64,000 nucleotides of DNA from Candidatus Accumulibacter cognatus (GCA_013414765.1 CP058708.1:4087553-4151552), one strand, 5' to 3'. Positions 26,101-36,172 are shown, counted from the first letter of the stretch. Notes: generated by a model from the sequence alone, not told the origin. Numbers and translations are program-made.

Positions 26101-28352
26101 CAATCGCCAGCAGCCCTTTCCGATACTCCGGCGCGATGACTCTTTTCTCGATCTTCTTGCGCGCTTCATCGAGCGAGGCGACGCGCAGCGAGGAGGGGAA
26201 GACCTGTACCCGGTTTTCCTCGTGCGTCAGCAGCTCGGCTTCTTCGAGCCACGAGACGGCGGTGCGCACGCGCGTGTCGTCGGTGGCCGAATCACGCTCG
26301 AAAGCGCCGTCTTCATCCTCGGCGAGGATTTCGCCGGCGGTGGCGATCAGGTCGCCCTCCTTGCCGCCACCCCGGCGTTTCTTCCGGTCGAGATTGCGCA
26401 GCGAGTGCAGGATGGCCTGGATTTCCTTGCGCGACAGCCGCGAGCGCGCCGACATGCCGAATTGCCGCTCGACATCCTCGACCGTGTAGAGGAGAACGCA
26501 GCGTGCCGACTGACGGTCGCGGCCAGCGCGGCCGGCTTCCTGCAGATAGTTCTCCAGCGAACCGGGAATATCGGCATGGATGACCAGACGCACGTCCGGC
26601 TTGTCGATCCCCATGCCGAAGGCGTTGGTGGCGACGATGACGCGCAGGTCGCCTTCGATGAATGCCTTTTGCGTTCCCTTCTTCGTTTCCGGTGGCAGCC
26701 GGGCGTGAAAGTGGTCGACCGCCCAGCCTTTCTGCCGCAGAAAGCGCGAGACTTCCTCGGTTTGATGGCGTGTCGCGCAATAGACGATGGCGCCACCGGG
26801 CAGCTCGGGCGGCAGATCGGCTTCCAGGATCTGATGGATGTGCGAGAACTTTTCGGCCGGGCTGGTCGGGACGACGCAGAAATCGAGGTTGGCACGACTG
26901 GCGCCGCCGTTGAAGCAGCGCAGCTCGATGCCGAGCTTGTCCCTGAAATGATCCAGGATGTCGACCACCACAGCGGGTTTGGCGGTGGCCGTCAGGCAGA
27001 GGACGGGCGGAATCGCCTGATTGCCGGCCTTTTCGCGGATGAAGCGCCCGACATAGCGATAATCCGGGCGGAAATCCTGCCCCCATTTGGAAAGGCAGTG
27101 CGCCTCGTCGAGGACCCAGGCGCCGATTTCGCGTTGCGCCAGCACCTTGCGCAGCGTGCGGTTGCGCAGTTGCTCGGGGGAAACGATGAGAATGCCGATG
27201 TCGCCCAGGCGCAGGCGGTCGAGGACGTCGGCGCGCTCGGGCATCGAAAGCAGCCCGTTGAGCGCGGCGCAGCTTCGGATGTTGCGGGCCTCCAGTCCGG
27301 CCACCTGATCGGCCATCAGGGCCACCAGCGGCGAGATGACGACGGTCAGCGCACCGGTCTTGTCGAAGCGCGAGAGCGCGGGGATCTGGTAACACAGCGA
27401 CTTTCCGGTTCCCGTCGGCAGAATCCCGAGGACGTGTTCGCCGCGCATCGCCGCTTCGACAATGCTCTGCTGCAGCGGTTGGCCCGCATCGTCGGCCGGC
27501 TCCGGACGAAATTCGGGGAAGCCGAACCAGCGCGCGAGTTCCTTGCGGGCATCGTGCCGTTCCCCGCACCACTGGCAGGCCGGGTCGGCGCAGGCGGTAT
27601 CGCGCAAACGCCTGATCAGCATGCCGGCCTGCGGAAACTGATGGCGCACCCACGGTGGCATCACCGAGTTGCCGCCGGCCACCGACAGCCAGGCCAGTGC
27701 GTAGGCCAGGGCCCAACCCTGGCCGGCGGCATCGGCCACAACCTCACCGAGCTGCGTCGCGCAGACGTGTCCGGCGAGTTGCTGGCGAATGGCGGCGAGC
27801 GCTTCGCCATCGCTCGGACGGGCCTTGTGGCGCAAAGCCATGAAGAAGCGATCCAGCCCCGACTTTCGGCTGTGCACGGTCGTCAGCCAGTGCCAGGCGA
27901 GAACCCGGTTCGGCGAGGCTTCGGCCAGCGCCGTCTGCTGGTTGCGGAAGACCTCGAGCGTCAGTTGCGCGTCGAGCAGCGGATCGTTCAAACGCCCGCG
28001 CTGCAGTTGGCCGTCCTGATAGTGCTTGACCAGATGGTGGTAGGGATTGCGCGGGAAGGCCAGCGGGTTGAGCCACAGCGTGTCGACCACCGGCAACTGC
28101 AGTAGCCGCAGGTCGGGCTTGGCGGCGGCCAGATACGGCAGGTCGAAAGCGATCAGGTTATGGCCGAGCAGGAAGCTGGCGCCCTCGGCGAGCGCCTCGA
28201 GTTCCTCCAGCGCGGCCAGCAGATGGCCCTGCCGGAAACGCAGCGACCTATCCGGCTGGTCGCCCGCGAACGGCGGCAAAACGGTGAATCCGACCATCGC
28301 GCAGCCCGACTTCCAGGTCGATGGATAGACAGAGGGGCGCGAAACTACTCAT
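23168..28352 (-). CDS. DEDD exonuclease-RecQ-UvrD helicase fusion (5' frameshift)
   Basis: The main frame runs 28297-23168 (1709 codons). It contains exonuclease motifs GHNLIAFDLPYL and NDPLLDAQLTLEVF; a RecQ-type SF2 helicase (GILPTGTGKSLC ~295, DEAHCLSKWGQDFRPDY ~396, TNAFGMGIDKPDVR, a QEAGRAGRD block); and a UvrD/Rep-type SF1 helicase (LAGPGSGKTRVLVHR ~1090, VDEYQDIAP ~1212, DDDQNIYAFNG, LLTAHRAKGLEFD). Exonuclease motif I lies upstream in another frame: ATG 28352 reads MSSFAPLCLSIDLEVGLRDG and reaches AAVRG, where one extra base in a CCC run (+ strand 28263-28265) breaks the frame. Either the gene is mutated or one base is miscalled. Combined unwinding and digestion suggests a repair or defence role. 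Confidence 0.85.
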
Positions 28353-28407
28353 GGGCAGCGTGAGTGGGCGTTTACGCTGCACCATCCCATGACCGTCCGA
28401 TGCTCTT

Positions 28408-29127
28408 CTAGATCAGCGCGCCGTTGATCGAGATCACCTGTCCCGAGATGTAGGCGGCCTGATCCGAAACCAGGAAGCCGACGAGATCGGCGACTTCCTC
28501 AGGCTTGCCGGCGCGCTGCATCGGCACCAGTGTCCTGATCGTTGCGGCGTCGAAAGCGCCGTCGGCCATGCCGGTGGCGATGATCCCCGGCGCCACGGCA
28601 TTGACCGTGATGCCGCGGCTGGCCACTTCCAGCGCCAGCGACTTGCTCGCGGCCTGCAGCGCAGCCTTCGCCGCCGAGTAGTTGACCTGGCCGCGGTTGC
28701 CGGTGATCGCCGCGACCGACGAGAGGTTGACGACCCGCCCCCAGCGCGTACGGATCATCGGCAGGATCAGCGGCCGGGTGACGTTGAAGAAGCCGTTCAG
28801 GCAGACATCGATGACGCGGTCCCATTGTTCGCCGGACATGCCGGGAAAGACCGCGTCGGCATGGATGCCGGCGTTGTTGACCAGGATCTGGATCGGGCCG
28901 GCGGCGAGGAGGTCCGCCAATGCCGTCGCCGTAGGCTCGCGCTCGGTGATGTCGAAAACGACCGCTTCGGCGCTGCCGCCGCCGGCGACGATTTCGCCGG
29001 CGACCGCCTCGGCCTGCGCGCGGCCGCGGTGGGCTTGCACGATCACGTGGCAGCCGTCGGCGGCCAGGCGGCGGCAGATCGCCGCGCCGATGCCGCCGCT
29101 GCCGCCGGTGACCAGCGCGCGCTTCAT
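28408..29127 (-). CDS. 3-oxoacyl-ACP reductase (FabG-like, ApeQ-type)
   Basis: A 239-residue SDR: TGGSGGIG cofactor loop (residues ~8-15), NNAG, catalytic Ser in LSSVAA, Tyr-x3-Lys in YSAAKAAL and the C-terminal GQVISINGALI. It reduces the beta-keto group after each elongation on ACP. The ATG at 29127 overlaps the dehydratase stop. It is the last gene of the cluster; a decayed copy of its 3' end lies at 21771-21859. Confidence 0.93.
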   Translation of the reverse strand: MKRALVTGGSGGIGAAICRRLAADGCHVIVQAHRGRAQAEAVAGEIVAGGGSAEAVVFDITEREPTATALADLLAAGPIQILVNNAGIHADAVFPGMSGEQWDRVIDVCLNGFFNVTRPLILPMIRTRWGRVVNLSSVAAITGNRGQVNYSAAKAALQAASKSLALEVASRGITVNAVAPGIIATGMADGAFDAATIRTLVPMQRAGKPEEVADLVGFLVSDQAAYISGQVISINGALI

Positions 29128-29576
29128 GGCCGTCGTACCGCGGCGACCTTGGCGGCGTCGAGGACGACGGCGGCGCGTCCGTCGACCAGGCAGCGGCCGG
29201 CGTGGCTGACCGAGAAGCGGTAGAGGAGATTGTGGCTGTCGCTCGACAGGCACTCGGCCTGGACGCTCAGTTCTCCAGGCAGGTCGTCGAGTCGGGCGAC
29301 GTGCAGGGTCACGCCGCGCAGGCTGGTCAGGTAGCCATGGCGAGGCCGTCCACCGGTTTCGGCAAGCAGCGCGCCATGCACGGCCATCGCCTGCGCCGCG
29401 TACTCGATGGCGCTCGCCGCGCCCAGCCGACCCTCGGCGCGCAGCGGGTTGGCCGGGTCGGTATGGCTGGTTGCGCGGCAGGAAATCGTCGTCGCCGACC
29501 AGTCGACGACCGACTCGAGCAGGCACATGCTGCCCTGGTGGGGGATATGCTCGGCGATCCAGCGGTGGTCTAGCAC
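29124..29576 (-). CDS. Hotdog-fold 3-hydroxyacyl-ACP dehydratase (ApeP-type)
   Basis: The 150-residue protein begins at GTG 29576, overlapping the chain-length-factor stop by 7 nt. The N-terminal LDHRWIAEHIPHQGSMCLLE matches the His-Gly-Met entry of the ApeP-like dehydratase family, and SAIEYAAQAMAVHGAL is the central hotdog helix. In characterised clusters this enzyme pairs with a second small dehydratase (ApeI-type; here 37643-37945). Its role is to remove water to form the conjugated double bonds. Confidence 0.85.
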   Translation of the reverse strand: MLDHRWIAEHIPHQGSMCLLESVVDWSATTISCRATSHTDPANPLRAEGRLGAASAIEYAAQAMAVHGALLAETGGRPRHGYLTSLRGVTLHVARLDDLPGELSVQAECLSSDSHNLLYRFSVSHAGRCLVDGRAAVVLDAAKVAAVRRP

Positions 29577-30373
29577 GGGACGCAGTCCACGCGCAGTTGC
29601 ATCGGCGGCAGGTAGTCGAGGCAGACGCTGCCCCCTTCGCGCCTGGCCAGCCTCTGCAGCAGCGGCAGGCTGCGCAGCGCCGGGATCGTCGTGCGCAGGC
29701 TTTCCAGTTCGCCATCGGCCAGCCTGGCGGCGTCGTCGGTGCCTGGCGTGACGGCGATGCGCGCCAGCGAGCGGACGCTCTCGACCGGGGTCAGCAGCAG
29801 CGCCACGCCGGCGCAATCAGGGATCGGCCGCTTGCGGTGCAGGGGTTCCGGATACTCGCTGTCGTAGGCGATCAGCAAGGTCGCCCGTTGGCCGACGACG
29901 ACTTGCGCCAGCGCATCCAGCAGACCGGCGCCAAAGCTCGCATCGAAGGCGCAAAGCACCTGGCACGGGGCCATCGCGCCGGTGGCGATGCCCCAGTAGC
30001 CTGCGGCGGCGTTGTGTACCGAGTTGTGGAAGCGGGTCGGCGAAATCCGGCGGTCGTCGGTCGCCAATTGCTCGCACAGCGCGTGACAGTTGTGGCCGTC
30101 GGCGCCGGACGCGGTGAACACCGTGGCCAGGGTGCCGACGTCGGCTTCGGCATGGGCGGCGGCTTCCAGCCCAAGTGCGAGCGCCAGCTTGACGACACGG
30201 CTGGCGCGCCGGCGCTCGGCCGGAGGCAGAACGTTCGGCACCGGCAGCACGGAAGGCGCTGGCGTATAAGCCTGTTCGCCGCGCAGGATGGCGCAGGCGG
30301 TCGGCCAGTCCGGCATGCCGGGGGCGAGGAAGCCGACGCCGTCGACCCAGGCGGTGAGCGGAGTCGGTCTCAT
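29570..30373 (-). CDS. Beta-ketoacyl synthase chain-length factor (ApeC-type)
   Basis: A 267-residue short ketosynthase-like protein of the Ketoacyl-synt_2 kind. The thiolase-fold core is seen (VFTASGADGHNCHALCEQL, RFHNSVHNAAAGYWGIATG, FDASFGAGLLDALAQ), but the region of the catalytic Cys reads differently and the C-terminal half with the two His is absent. It is expected to dimerise with the adjacent active ketosynthase. ATG 30373 overlaps that gene's stop by 4 nt. Confidence 0.88.
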   Translation of the reverse strand: MRPTPLTAWVDGVGFLAPGMPDWPTACAILRGEQAYTPAPSVLPVPNVLPPAERRRASRVVKLALALGLEAAAHAEADVGTLATVFTASGADGHNCHALCEQLATDDRRISPTRFHNSVHNAAAGYWGIATGAMAPCQVLCAFDASFGAGLLDALAQVVVGQRATLLIAYDSEYPEPLHRKRPIPDCAGVALLLTPVESVRSLARIAVTPGTDDAARLADGELESLRTTIPALRSLPLLQRLARREGGSVCLDYLPPMQLRVDCVPC

Positions 30374-31563
30374 GCGCTGATGCCGAAAACCAGGCTGCAG
30401 TTGCTGCCGCCGAAGCCGAAGGAGTTGCTCAGTGCCCGCTGCACGCGCGCGGCGCTGGGAGTGAGCCGGTAGTCGATCGGGATCGCCGGGTCGGCTGTCC
30501 TGGTGTGCGGGCTGCCGGGCAACAGCTCGTGCGTGAGCGCCAGCGCGCAGATCAGCGCTTCGACGGCGCCGGCGGCTCCGAGCGTATGGCCGGTCGCCCC
30601 CTTGGTCGAACTGCACGGCGTGCGCTCTCCGAACAGCGCGGCCACCGCCTTGCCTTCGGCCGCGTCATTGCTCGGCGTCGCGGTGCCGTGCAGGTTGATG
30701 TAGTCGATGTCGAGGGGGCGCAGGCCGGCCGAGCGCAGGGCCGCCTCGATCGCCATGCGGGCGCCGAGGCCTTGCGGGTGCGGTGAGGACATGTGGTAGG
30801 CATCGCTCGACTCCCCGTAGCCGAGCAGCAGCAGCGAGCCGGGGCGGGCATTCTTCGGCAGGCGTTCGAGCAGCGCAAAAGCGGCCCCTTCGGCGACCGA
30901 GATGCCGTTGCGCGCCGTGTCGTAAGGCCGGCACGGCTGGCTCGAGGTCAGTTCGAGCGAGGCAAAGCCGTAGAGCGTCGTCAGGCACAGGGAATCGACG
31001 CCGCCGACCAGCGCCGCGTCGATGCTGCCACAGGCGAGTTGGCGAGCCGCTGCCGCAAAGGCCTTGGCGCTCGACGAGCAGGCCGTGGACACGGTCATCG
31101 CCGGACCTTCGAGGTCGAAAAAATCGCTCACGAATTCGGCCAGCGAGAATGGATTGTGCGTGTTGCGGTAGATGAAATCGTCGGGCAAGGCGCCACTGTG
31201 CGGGTCGCGCCGGCGGTAGGCGAGTTCGGCCTGCAGGATGCCGCCGGTGCTGGTGCCGAGAAAAACCCCGAGGCGGTGGCGGCCGTAGCGCGCAGCCGCC
31301 GCGCGCACCCGTTCGGCCAGGCCATCGGTTTCAAGGCCGAGTTGCGCCAGACGGTTGTTCCGGCAATCGTAGCGCGCCAGCGTCGCCGGCAGGGTCTGAT
31401 CGTCGACCGCCGCCACCTCGCCGATCCAGGTATCGATCACGGCCGTTTCGAAAGCGCAGGGTGCCAGGCCACTGCTGCCCGCGCGCAGGCCTGCCAGCGT
31501 CGCAGACAGGCCGCGGCCGAGGCAGGTGGTCAGGGTGTAGGCGGAAACCAGCAAGGGGGTCAA
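30370..31563 (-). CDS. Beta-ketoacyl-ACP synthase (ApeO-type partner of the chain-length factor)
   Basis: A 397-residue KAS I/II protein with the full triad: Cys in VSTACSSSAK, His in NLHGTATPSND and His in GATGHTLGAAGA. It is likely the active subunit of the KS:CLF dimer elongating the polyene. The start is a TTG at 31563, with GGAG 7 nt upstream. The upstream 31564-31663 gap is the widest in the cluster. Confidence 0.9.
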   Translation of the reverse strand: MTPLLVSAYTLTTCLGRGLSATLAGLRAGSSGLAPCAFETAVIDTWIGEVAAVDDQTLPATLARYDCRNNRLAQLGLETDGLAERVRAAAARYGRHRLGVFLGTSTGGILQAELAYRRRDPHSGALPDDFIYRNTHNPFSLAEFVSDFFDLEGPAMTVSTACSSSAKAFAAAARQLACGSIDAALVGGVDSLCLTTLYGFASLELTSSQPCRPYDTARNGISVAEGAAFALLERLPKNARPGSLLLLGYGESSDAYHMSSPHPQGLGARMAIEAALRSAGLRPLDIDYINLHGTATPSNDAAEGKAVAALFGERTPCSSTKGATGHTLGAAGAVEALICALALTHELLPGSPHTRTADPAIPIDYRLTPSAARVQRALSNSFGFGGSNCSLVFGISA

Positions 31564-31663
31564 GTGGATGCTCCAGATCGTCGGAGCCGAATATTAGCAG
31601 AGGACGATTGCCGGTTGCCCGACGCATCGGCAACGACGAGCGGCGGCACGGCCGGCGGGACGT

Positions 31664-32386
31664 TCATGCCGACAGCCGGCAGACCAGCATGTTGTTGGCA
31701 AAGGGTTTGCCCTCGTTCATCGGCAGCGTTTCGACGCGAAAGCCGAGTGCGTCGAGGAGTTCGGACCATTGCGCAAGCGTGCGCCCGTAGAGCTTTGCGA
31801 GGCGATGGCCGCGGCAGAAGGTGACGGCGTGATCGACCCAGTTGCAGAGGTGGTAGGGGAGGCCGGCGCCGGCATCGCCGACGCGCGTGACGAACAGCCC
31901 GCCTGGCGGCAGTGCTGCCCGAATCCGCTTCAGGACGTCCTCCTGACGCGTGTGGTCGATGTAATGCAGCGCGTCGAGGATGGTGACAACCTCCGCCTGG
32001 CCGAAGTCGACCGCGCACATGTCGCCTTGCCGGATGTCGACGATCGGGTGTTGCGGGCCGAAGGCGCGCCGGGCGCGTTCGACGTCCCTGGCCATCAGCT
32101 CATAACCGCGCAGGCGCAGCGGCTTCGGGGCGGCCGCCCAGTCGCTCGGCCAATGACCTTTCTCGTAGCGCGCGCGCGCCGCCAGCAGCCACGAAAACAG
32201 GCTGCCCTGGCCGCAGCCGAGGTCGAGAAAGCGCCCTTCGGCAGGAAAGATGCCGCGCCTGAGAAGTTCGCGGAAGATGCAGTCGCTGGACAGCTTGCCG
32301 CGTGCATAGTAGTAGGCGAAGTGCCCGCCGGCGCGGAAGGGGCGGCTGGCGTCGTCGAGCAGTGTGGACAGGAAGGGTTCGTTCAT
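31664..32386 (-). CDS. Class I SAM-dependent methyltransferase
   Basis: The 240-residue protein has motif I FLDLGCGQGSLFSWLL (residues ~53-68) and motif VVTILDALHYIDH. In aryl polyene clusters a methyltransferase modifies the aryl head; here the substrate is not proven. The ATG overlaps the deacetylase stop (ATGA), and the gene ends about 100 nt before the ketosynthase start. Confidence 0.88.
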   Translation of the reverse strand: MNEPFLSTLLDDASRPFRAGGHFAYYYARGKLSSDCIFRELLRRGIFPAEGRFLDLGCGQGSLFSWLLAARARYEKGHWPSDWAAAPKPLRLRGYELMARDVERARRAFGPQHPIVDIRQGDMCAVDFGQAEVVTILDALHYIDHTRQEDVLKRIRAALPPGGLFVTRVGDAGAGLPYHLCNWVDHAVTFCRGHRLAKLYGRTLAQWSELLDALGFRVETLPMNEGKPFANNMLVCRLSA

Positions 32387-33192
32387 GCCAGGGAATGGGT
32401 CAGGGTGACGGGGTAGAGGCGACTCTCCGCGATGGCCTGCAGCAGCCGGGGCAGGACGGCGACGATCAGCGCTTCGCCGGTGGGTGCGCGCGCGGCGTGG
32501 CCGTCGTGCAGCAGCAGGATGTCGCCGGGGCCGAGACGGTGGGTCAGCCGCTGGAATACGCGCTGCGGATCACCCTCGCGGGTGTCGAAGGCGCGGCGTG
32601 TCCATGCCGCGAGTCGCAGATCGAGACGCGCCAGGACCGGGTCGAGCAGCGGGCTGCGCAGCCCCGCCGTCGGCCGGAAGAAGCGCGGCGCCTGACCGGT
32701 GATGTCGGACAGCGTGCTCTGCGCGGCCGCGATGTCGGCGTGCATGCGGCGCATGCCGAAGGCAGCGAAGGCGGATGCATGCGAATCGCCGTGGTTCTCG
32801 ACGCGGTGGCCGCGGCGGACGATTTCGCGGCAGAGCACGGGGAATCGGCGGGCGCGGCTGCCAATGCAGAAGAAACTCGCCGGCGCGCCGGCGATGTCGA
32901 GAAGGTCGAGAACACGCGGCGTGACTTCCGGGTCGGGGCCATCGTCGATGGTCAGGGCGATTTCCCGGCGTGCGCTGGCCGCGGCAGGCAGGCGTGTCAG
33001 ATTGGTGCCGAGCAGGGTGCTGCGCGGCAGCAGGCCGGCCGTCGTCAGGATCAGGTGGTTGGCGGCCAGTGCCCCGAGCGCCCACGGCCAGTGGCCCGGC
33101 ATCGCTAGGACGCCGAGCGCTGCTGCGCCGTGCAGGGCGAACGAGGCCTGGATGGCCGGCGAGGGATTCCAGGGTCTTGGCATGTGCTTCAC
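32383..33192 (-). CDS. Polysaccharide deacetylase-family (NodB-type) membrane protein
   Basis: An N-terminal hydrophobic region (LHGAAALGVLAMPGHWPWAL) is followed by a carbohydrate esterase 4 domain: TIDDGPDP, the metal-binding HGDSHASAF (H-x3-H), FRPTAGLRSP and LLLHDGH. All metal ligands appear present. The start is either GTG 33192, overlapping the hydrolase stop, or ATG 33183. Such a gene is not standard in aryl polyene clusters; it suggests that a sugar or amide group in the final molecule is trimmed, or that an acyl chain is cleaved from a carrier sugar. Confidence 0.82.
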   Translation of the reverse strand: MKHMPRPWNPSPAIQASFALHGAAALGVLAMPGHWPWALGALAANHLILTTAGLLPRSTLLGTNLTRLPAAASARREIALTIDDGPDPEVTPRVLDLLDIAGAPASFFCIGSRARRFPVLCREIVRRGHRVENHGDSHASAFAAFGMRRMHADIAAAQSTLSDITGQAPRFFRPTAGLRSPLLDPVLARLDLRLAAWTRRAFDTREGDPQRVFQRLTHRLGPGDILLLHDGHAARAPTGEALIVAVLPRLLQAIAESRLYPVTLTHSLA

Positions 33193-33836
33193 GTCGGCAG
33201 GAGTCGCCGGTCGAGAAAATGTTCCCAGAGGAGCTGCCAGACAGGCCACGTGTGACCACCGGGGACGACCTGGCTGGCGGTCGACGGGAAGCAGCAGGCG
33301 ATCTTCCGCAGGCCCGCGGCGAAGCGGTCTTCGGCGCCATAGCCGACGAAGACCGGGAAGTCGGCTGGTGGTTTCTGCAGCCATTGCCAGACGCGGAATT
33401 CGCAGTCGGCGAGTTGCTCGGCAGAGGGTTGCCAGTGGGCCAGCCCGCCAGCGTCGGCGATGGCATCGGCGGTTAGCCGGCTGCCAGGGTAGGGGGCGAG
33501 CAGGCAGAGGCCATCGACGCTGCCCGGCGAATCGGCCTGCTGACACAGCGCCAGCAGGCCGCCGAGCGAGATGCCGCCCAGCCAGAGGTTCCGGCAACCC
33601 TGCGCGCGCGCCGGCGACAGGATTTCTTCCTGCAGTGCGGGCAGGGCCTTGCCGCTGGAGATCATTGCCAGGTCGAGGTCTACCGCCAGGAGGTCGAGCG
33701 GCAGGCGGCGGCGCGTGATGGCGCTGAAGAAACCGGCGCTGACGAAGTCCGCCGCGTTCATGTGCGCGCCCGGCAGCAGCACCAGCCGCGTCGGTGCGCC
33801 AGTGATCCGGCCGAGGGTTCGCAGAGGTGCGCTCAT
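33189..33836 (-). CDS. Alpha/beta hydrolase-fold protein
   Basis: The 215-residue protein has the nucleophile elbow GISLGG, an acid in GYGAEDRF and His in GGHTWPVW, so the triad looks complete. It is probably an esterase or thioesterase releasing or editing acyl chains, taking the place of the 4HBT thioesterase found in other aryl polyene clusters (inference). It overlaps the exporter gene by 4 nt (ATG 33836) and the deacetylase start by 4 nt. Confidence 0.82.
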   Translation of the reverse strand: MSAPLRTLGRITGAPTRLVLLPGAHMNAADFVSAGFFSAITRRRLPLDLLAVDLDLAMISSGKALPALQEEILSPARAQGCRNLWLGGISLGGLLALCQQADSPGSVDGLCLLAPYPGSRLTADAIADAGGLAHWQPSAEQLADCEFRVWQWLQKPPADFPVFVGYGAEDRFAAGLRKIACCFPSTASQVVPGGHTWPVWQLLWEHFLDRRLLPT

Positions 33837-36172
33837 GCCTGCGGTGCCGGCTGGATGAAGCAGGCTGAGAGCAGCAGTGCCAGGACCGCGCCCGGACCGA
33901 CGGTGATGCCCAGCGCCTGCAGGACGGGCACCTGCGAAGTCGCCAGCGTGCCGAAACCGATCGCGGTCGTCAGGCAGGCGATGAGCATCGAGGCGACCGT
34001 CCGCGGTTCGCCAGCCAGCCGGCCGCCGAGGCGGTCGAAAAAGAGGGCGTAGTTGGAACCGATGGCGACGATCAACAGCATGCCGACCAGATGCAGCAGT
34101 TGCAGGCGGACGCCGGCCAGTTTGAGGGCGGCGGTGACCAGCAGGACCGTCAGCAGCAGTGGCATGATCACCCGCAGCACGCGGCGGGGCGAACGCAGGG
34201 TTGCGCCGAGCAGGCCAACGATGGCGACGAACCCCCCCAGCGAGAGGAGCCGTGCTTCGTCGAGGTAGTGCGCATACAGCTTGTCCACCTCGCTCTTCAT
34301 GTCGATCAGCAGCGCACCGGAACCCGCCAGGGTCGCGCGCAAGGCTTCGGCGTCGAGCGCGCGCAGGTGGTCACCGGACGGCGGCCGCAACGGCAGGAGG
34401 ACGCTCCAGCCGTTGCGCCGCGGCAGCAGCAGGGCGTCCACGGCGAGCGCCAGACTGGTGCCGTGCAGCGCTTCCGGGCCGATGATCGGCGCCACGCGCG
34501 CGGCGTCGATGTCGCGCAGGAAGGGTTCGAGCTTGCTGGCGGCGAGCGGCGAATCGGCGAGCGCCAGCGGCAGACGTTCGCGCAGTTGCGCCGCCGAGGG
34601 CAGGCTGGCGCGCCGCGCGAGCTGGGTTGCCGCACTGGGCAGGAAGCGGACTGGCGAATCGTAGCCGCCGATGACGCCGGCTGCGAGCAGCCGGTCGAGT
34701 TGGGCGCCCGTACGTTCGGCGGCCTGCAGGGCCTGTTCGCGGTCGGCGGCGCTGACCACGACCAGCAGGCGGGCGTCGGGTGCGCCGAGGTCGGCGCGTA
34801 GCGCGTGGTCGATGGCCAGGTCTTCGGTGCTGGCGGTGCTCAGGGCTGCGAGTTCCTGATTCCACAAGGGGTCACGGTTGGCGATCAGACTGGCGGCGGC
34901 GAGTGTGGCGAGGACGATCAGCGGCCAGCGCAGCCGCGGCAGCCAGGCGGCGAGTCGCGCAAACGCCTGGCCGAGCGCGCTCGGGTCGCGTGGCTCGACG
35001 CCGGCCGGAAGCAGTTGCGGCAGGACGAAACGCGTGACGGCGGCGGCGGTGAGCAGGCCGCTCAGCGAATACAGGCCGAGCTGGGCCAGTCCGGGAAAGC
35101 CGGACAGGAGGAGAACCGCGAAGCCGCACACCGAGGTCAGGACGCCGAGACGGATCGTCGGCCAGAAGCGGGCGCGCCAGGTTGTGGTGTCGCCACCTTC
35201 GGTCTGGACGAAATAGTAGATCGAGTAATCGACCGCCTCGCCGATGAGCGCCGAACCAAAACCGACGGTGATCCCGAAAACCGTGCCGAAGGCGAGGCTG
35301 ACAGCGACCATGCCGGCCAGCGCGCCACTGACCACCGGCAACAAGCCGAGGCTCATCAGCCTGAACGAGCGGTAGACGAAATACAGCAGGCCGGCGATGG
35401 CCAGCGTGCTGATCAGCGACAGCCTGGCGACTTCCGCCTGGATGGTCGCCCGGGCATGCACGGCAAATACCGCCGGGCCGGCGATCTGCAGGCTGGCGGC
35501 TGGCACCCCGGCGGCTGCGCGGGCGGCGGCGAATGCTTCGCGAACCACATCGAGTGCCCTGGCCTGGGCGTCGGTGTCTGAACCCAGGGCGGCGGTCTGC
35601 GCCAGCAGCACTGCCCGTTCGCCGTCGCGCGACGACCAGACGCCGGCGCGGCTGTCGGGCTGGGCGCCGGCATCGAGTCCGAGCAGCAGGCCGATCAGTT
35701 CGCCGGTCGGGTCCTGTGGCAGCAGCCGTTTGACCAGCAGGCCGGCGGGCGAAGACAGGAGGTCGATGCTCTCGGCGATCGCGGCGCGCAGGCCGGCGAC
35801 CGAGAAACGTTCCGGTGTCACCGCCGGGCTGAGCAGGTAGCGATGGCGGAACAGGAATTCGCGGTCTGCGTCGAGACTGTGCGCTTCGCCGTTGCGTACG
35901 GCGATGAACTCGGGCTGGCTGGCGAGGCGCGCGCGCAGTTCGCGGGACAGCGTAGCCCGTTGCCCGGCATCTCCGCCGCTGATGCCCAGCATCAACAGTC
36001 GCGTGACGGCACCCTCCCTGAGCTGGTCGACGAGAACCTGCTGGCTGGCGCTGGGGTGTGCCGGCAGAAAGAACGACATGTCGGCCGAGAAGCGGCCATG
36101 CCAGACGATCGCAGCGCCGGCGAGCATTGCCATCGACCAGAGAACGAAGGTACGGAGGGCGGGGATGGTCAC
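33833..36172 (-). CDS. MMPL/RND-family lipid exporter
   Basis: A 779-residue integral membrane protein. After TM1 (TFVLWSMAMLAGAAIVW) comes a large periplasmic domain, then a bundle of five to six helices with GFGSALIGEAVDYSIYYFVQ, the typical MMPL signature in TM4-5; this repeats in the second half (GMLLIVAIGSNYALFFDRL). It probably moves the polyene lipid from the inner membrane to the LolA-like carrier encoded just upstream. Overlaps of 4 nt on both sides. Confidence 0.92.
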   Translation of the reverse strand: MTIPALRTFVLWSMAMLAGAAIVWHGRFSADMSFFLPAHPSASQQVLVDQLREGAVTRLLMLGISGGDAGQRATLSRELRARLASQPEFIAVRNGEAHSLDADREFLFRHRYLLSPAVTPERFSVAGLRAAIAESIDLLSSPAGLLVKRLLPQDPTGELIGLLLGLDAGAQPDSRAGVWSSRDGERAVLLAQTAALGSDTDAQARALDVVREAFAAARAAAGVPAASLQIAGPAVFAVHARATIQAEVARLSLISTLAIAGLLYFVYRSFRLMSLGLLPVVSGALAGMVAVSLAFGTVFGITVGFGSALIGEAVDYSIYYFVQTEGGDTTTWRARFWPTIRLGVLTSVCGFAVLLLSGFPGLAQLGLYSLSGLLTAAAVTRFVLPQLLPAGVEPRDPSALGQAFARLAAWLPRLRWPLIVLATLAAASLIANRDPLWNQELAALSTASTEDLAIDHALRADLGAPDARLLVVVSAADREQALQAAERTGAQLDRLLAAGVIGGYDSPVRFLPSAATQLARRASLPSAAQLRERLPLALADSPLAASKLEPFLRDIDAARVAPIIGPEALHGTSLALAVDALLLPRRNGWSVLLPLRPPSGDHLRALDAEALRATLAGSGALLIDMKSEVDKLYAHYLDEARLLSLGGFVAIVGLLGATLRSPRRVLRVIMPLLLTVLLVTAALKLAGVRLQLLHLVGMLLIVAIGSNYALFFDRLGGRLAGEPRTVASMLIACLTTAIGFGTLATSQVPVLQALGITVGPGAVLALLLSACFIQPAPQA

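Noticed and set aside
24368-28105. A 1245-codon open frame on the plus strand
   Set aside because: It is exactly antisense to the helicase fusion, whose motifs are unmistakable; long antisense frames are common in GC-rich coding DNA.
34091-35581. Long plus-strand open frames opposite the MMPL exporter
   Set aside because: They are shadows of the membrane protein gene; sequence is Gln/Arg/Gly-rich without motifs.
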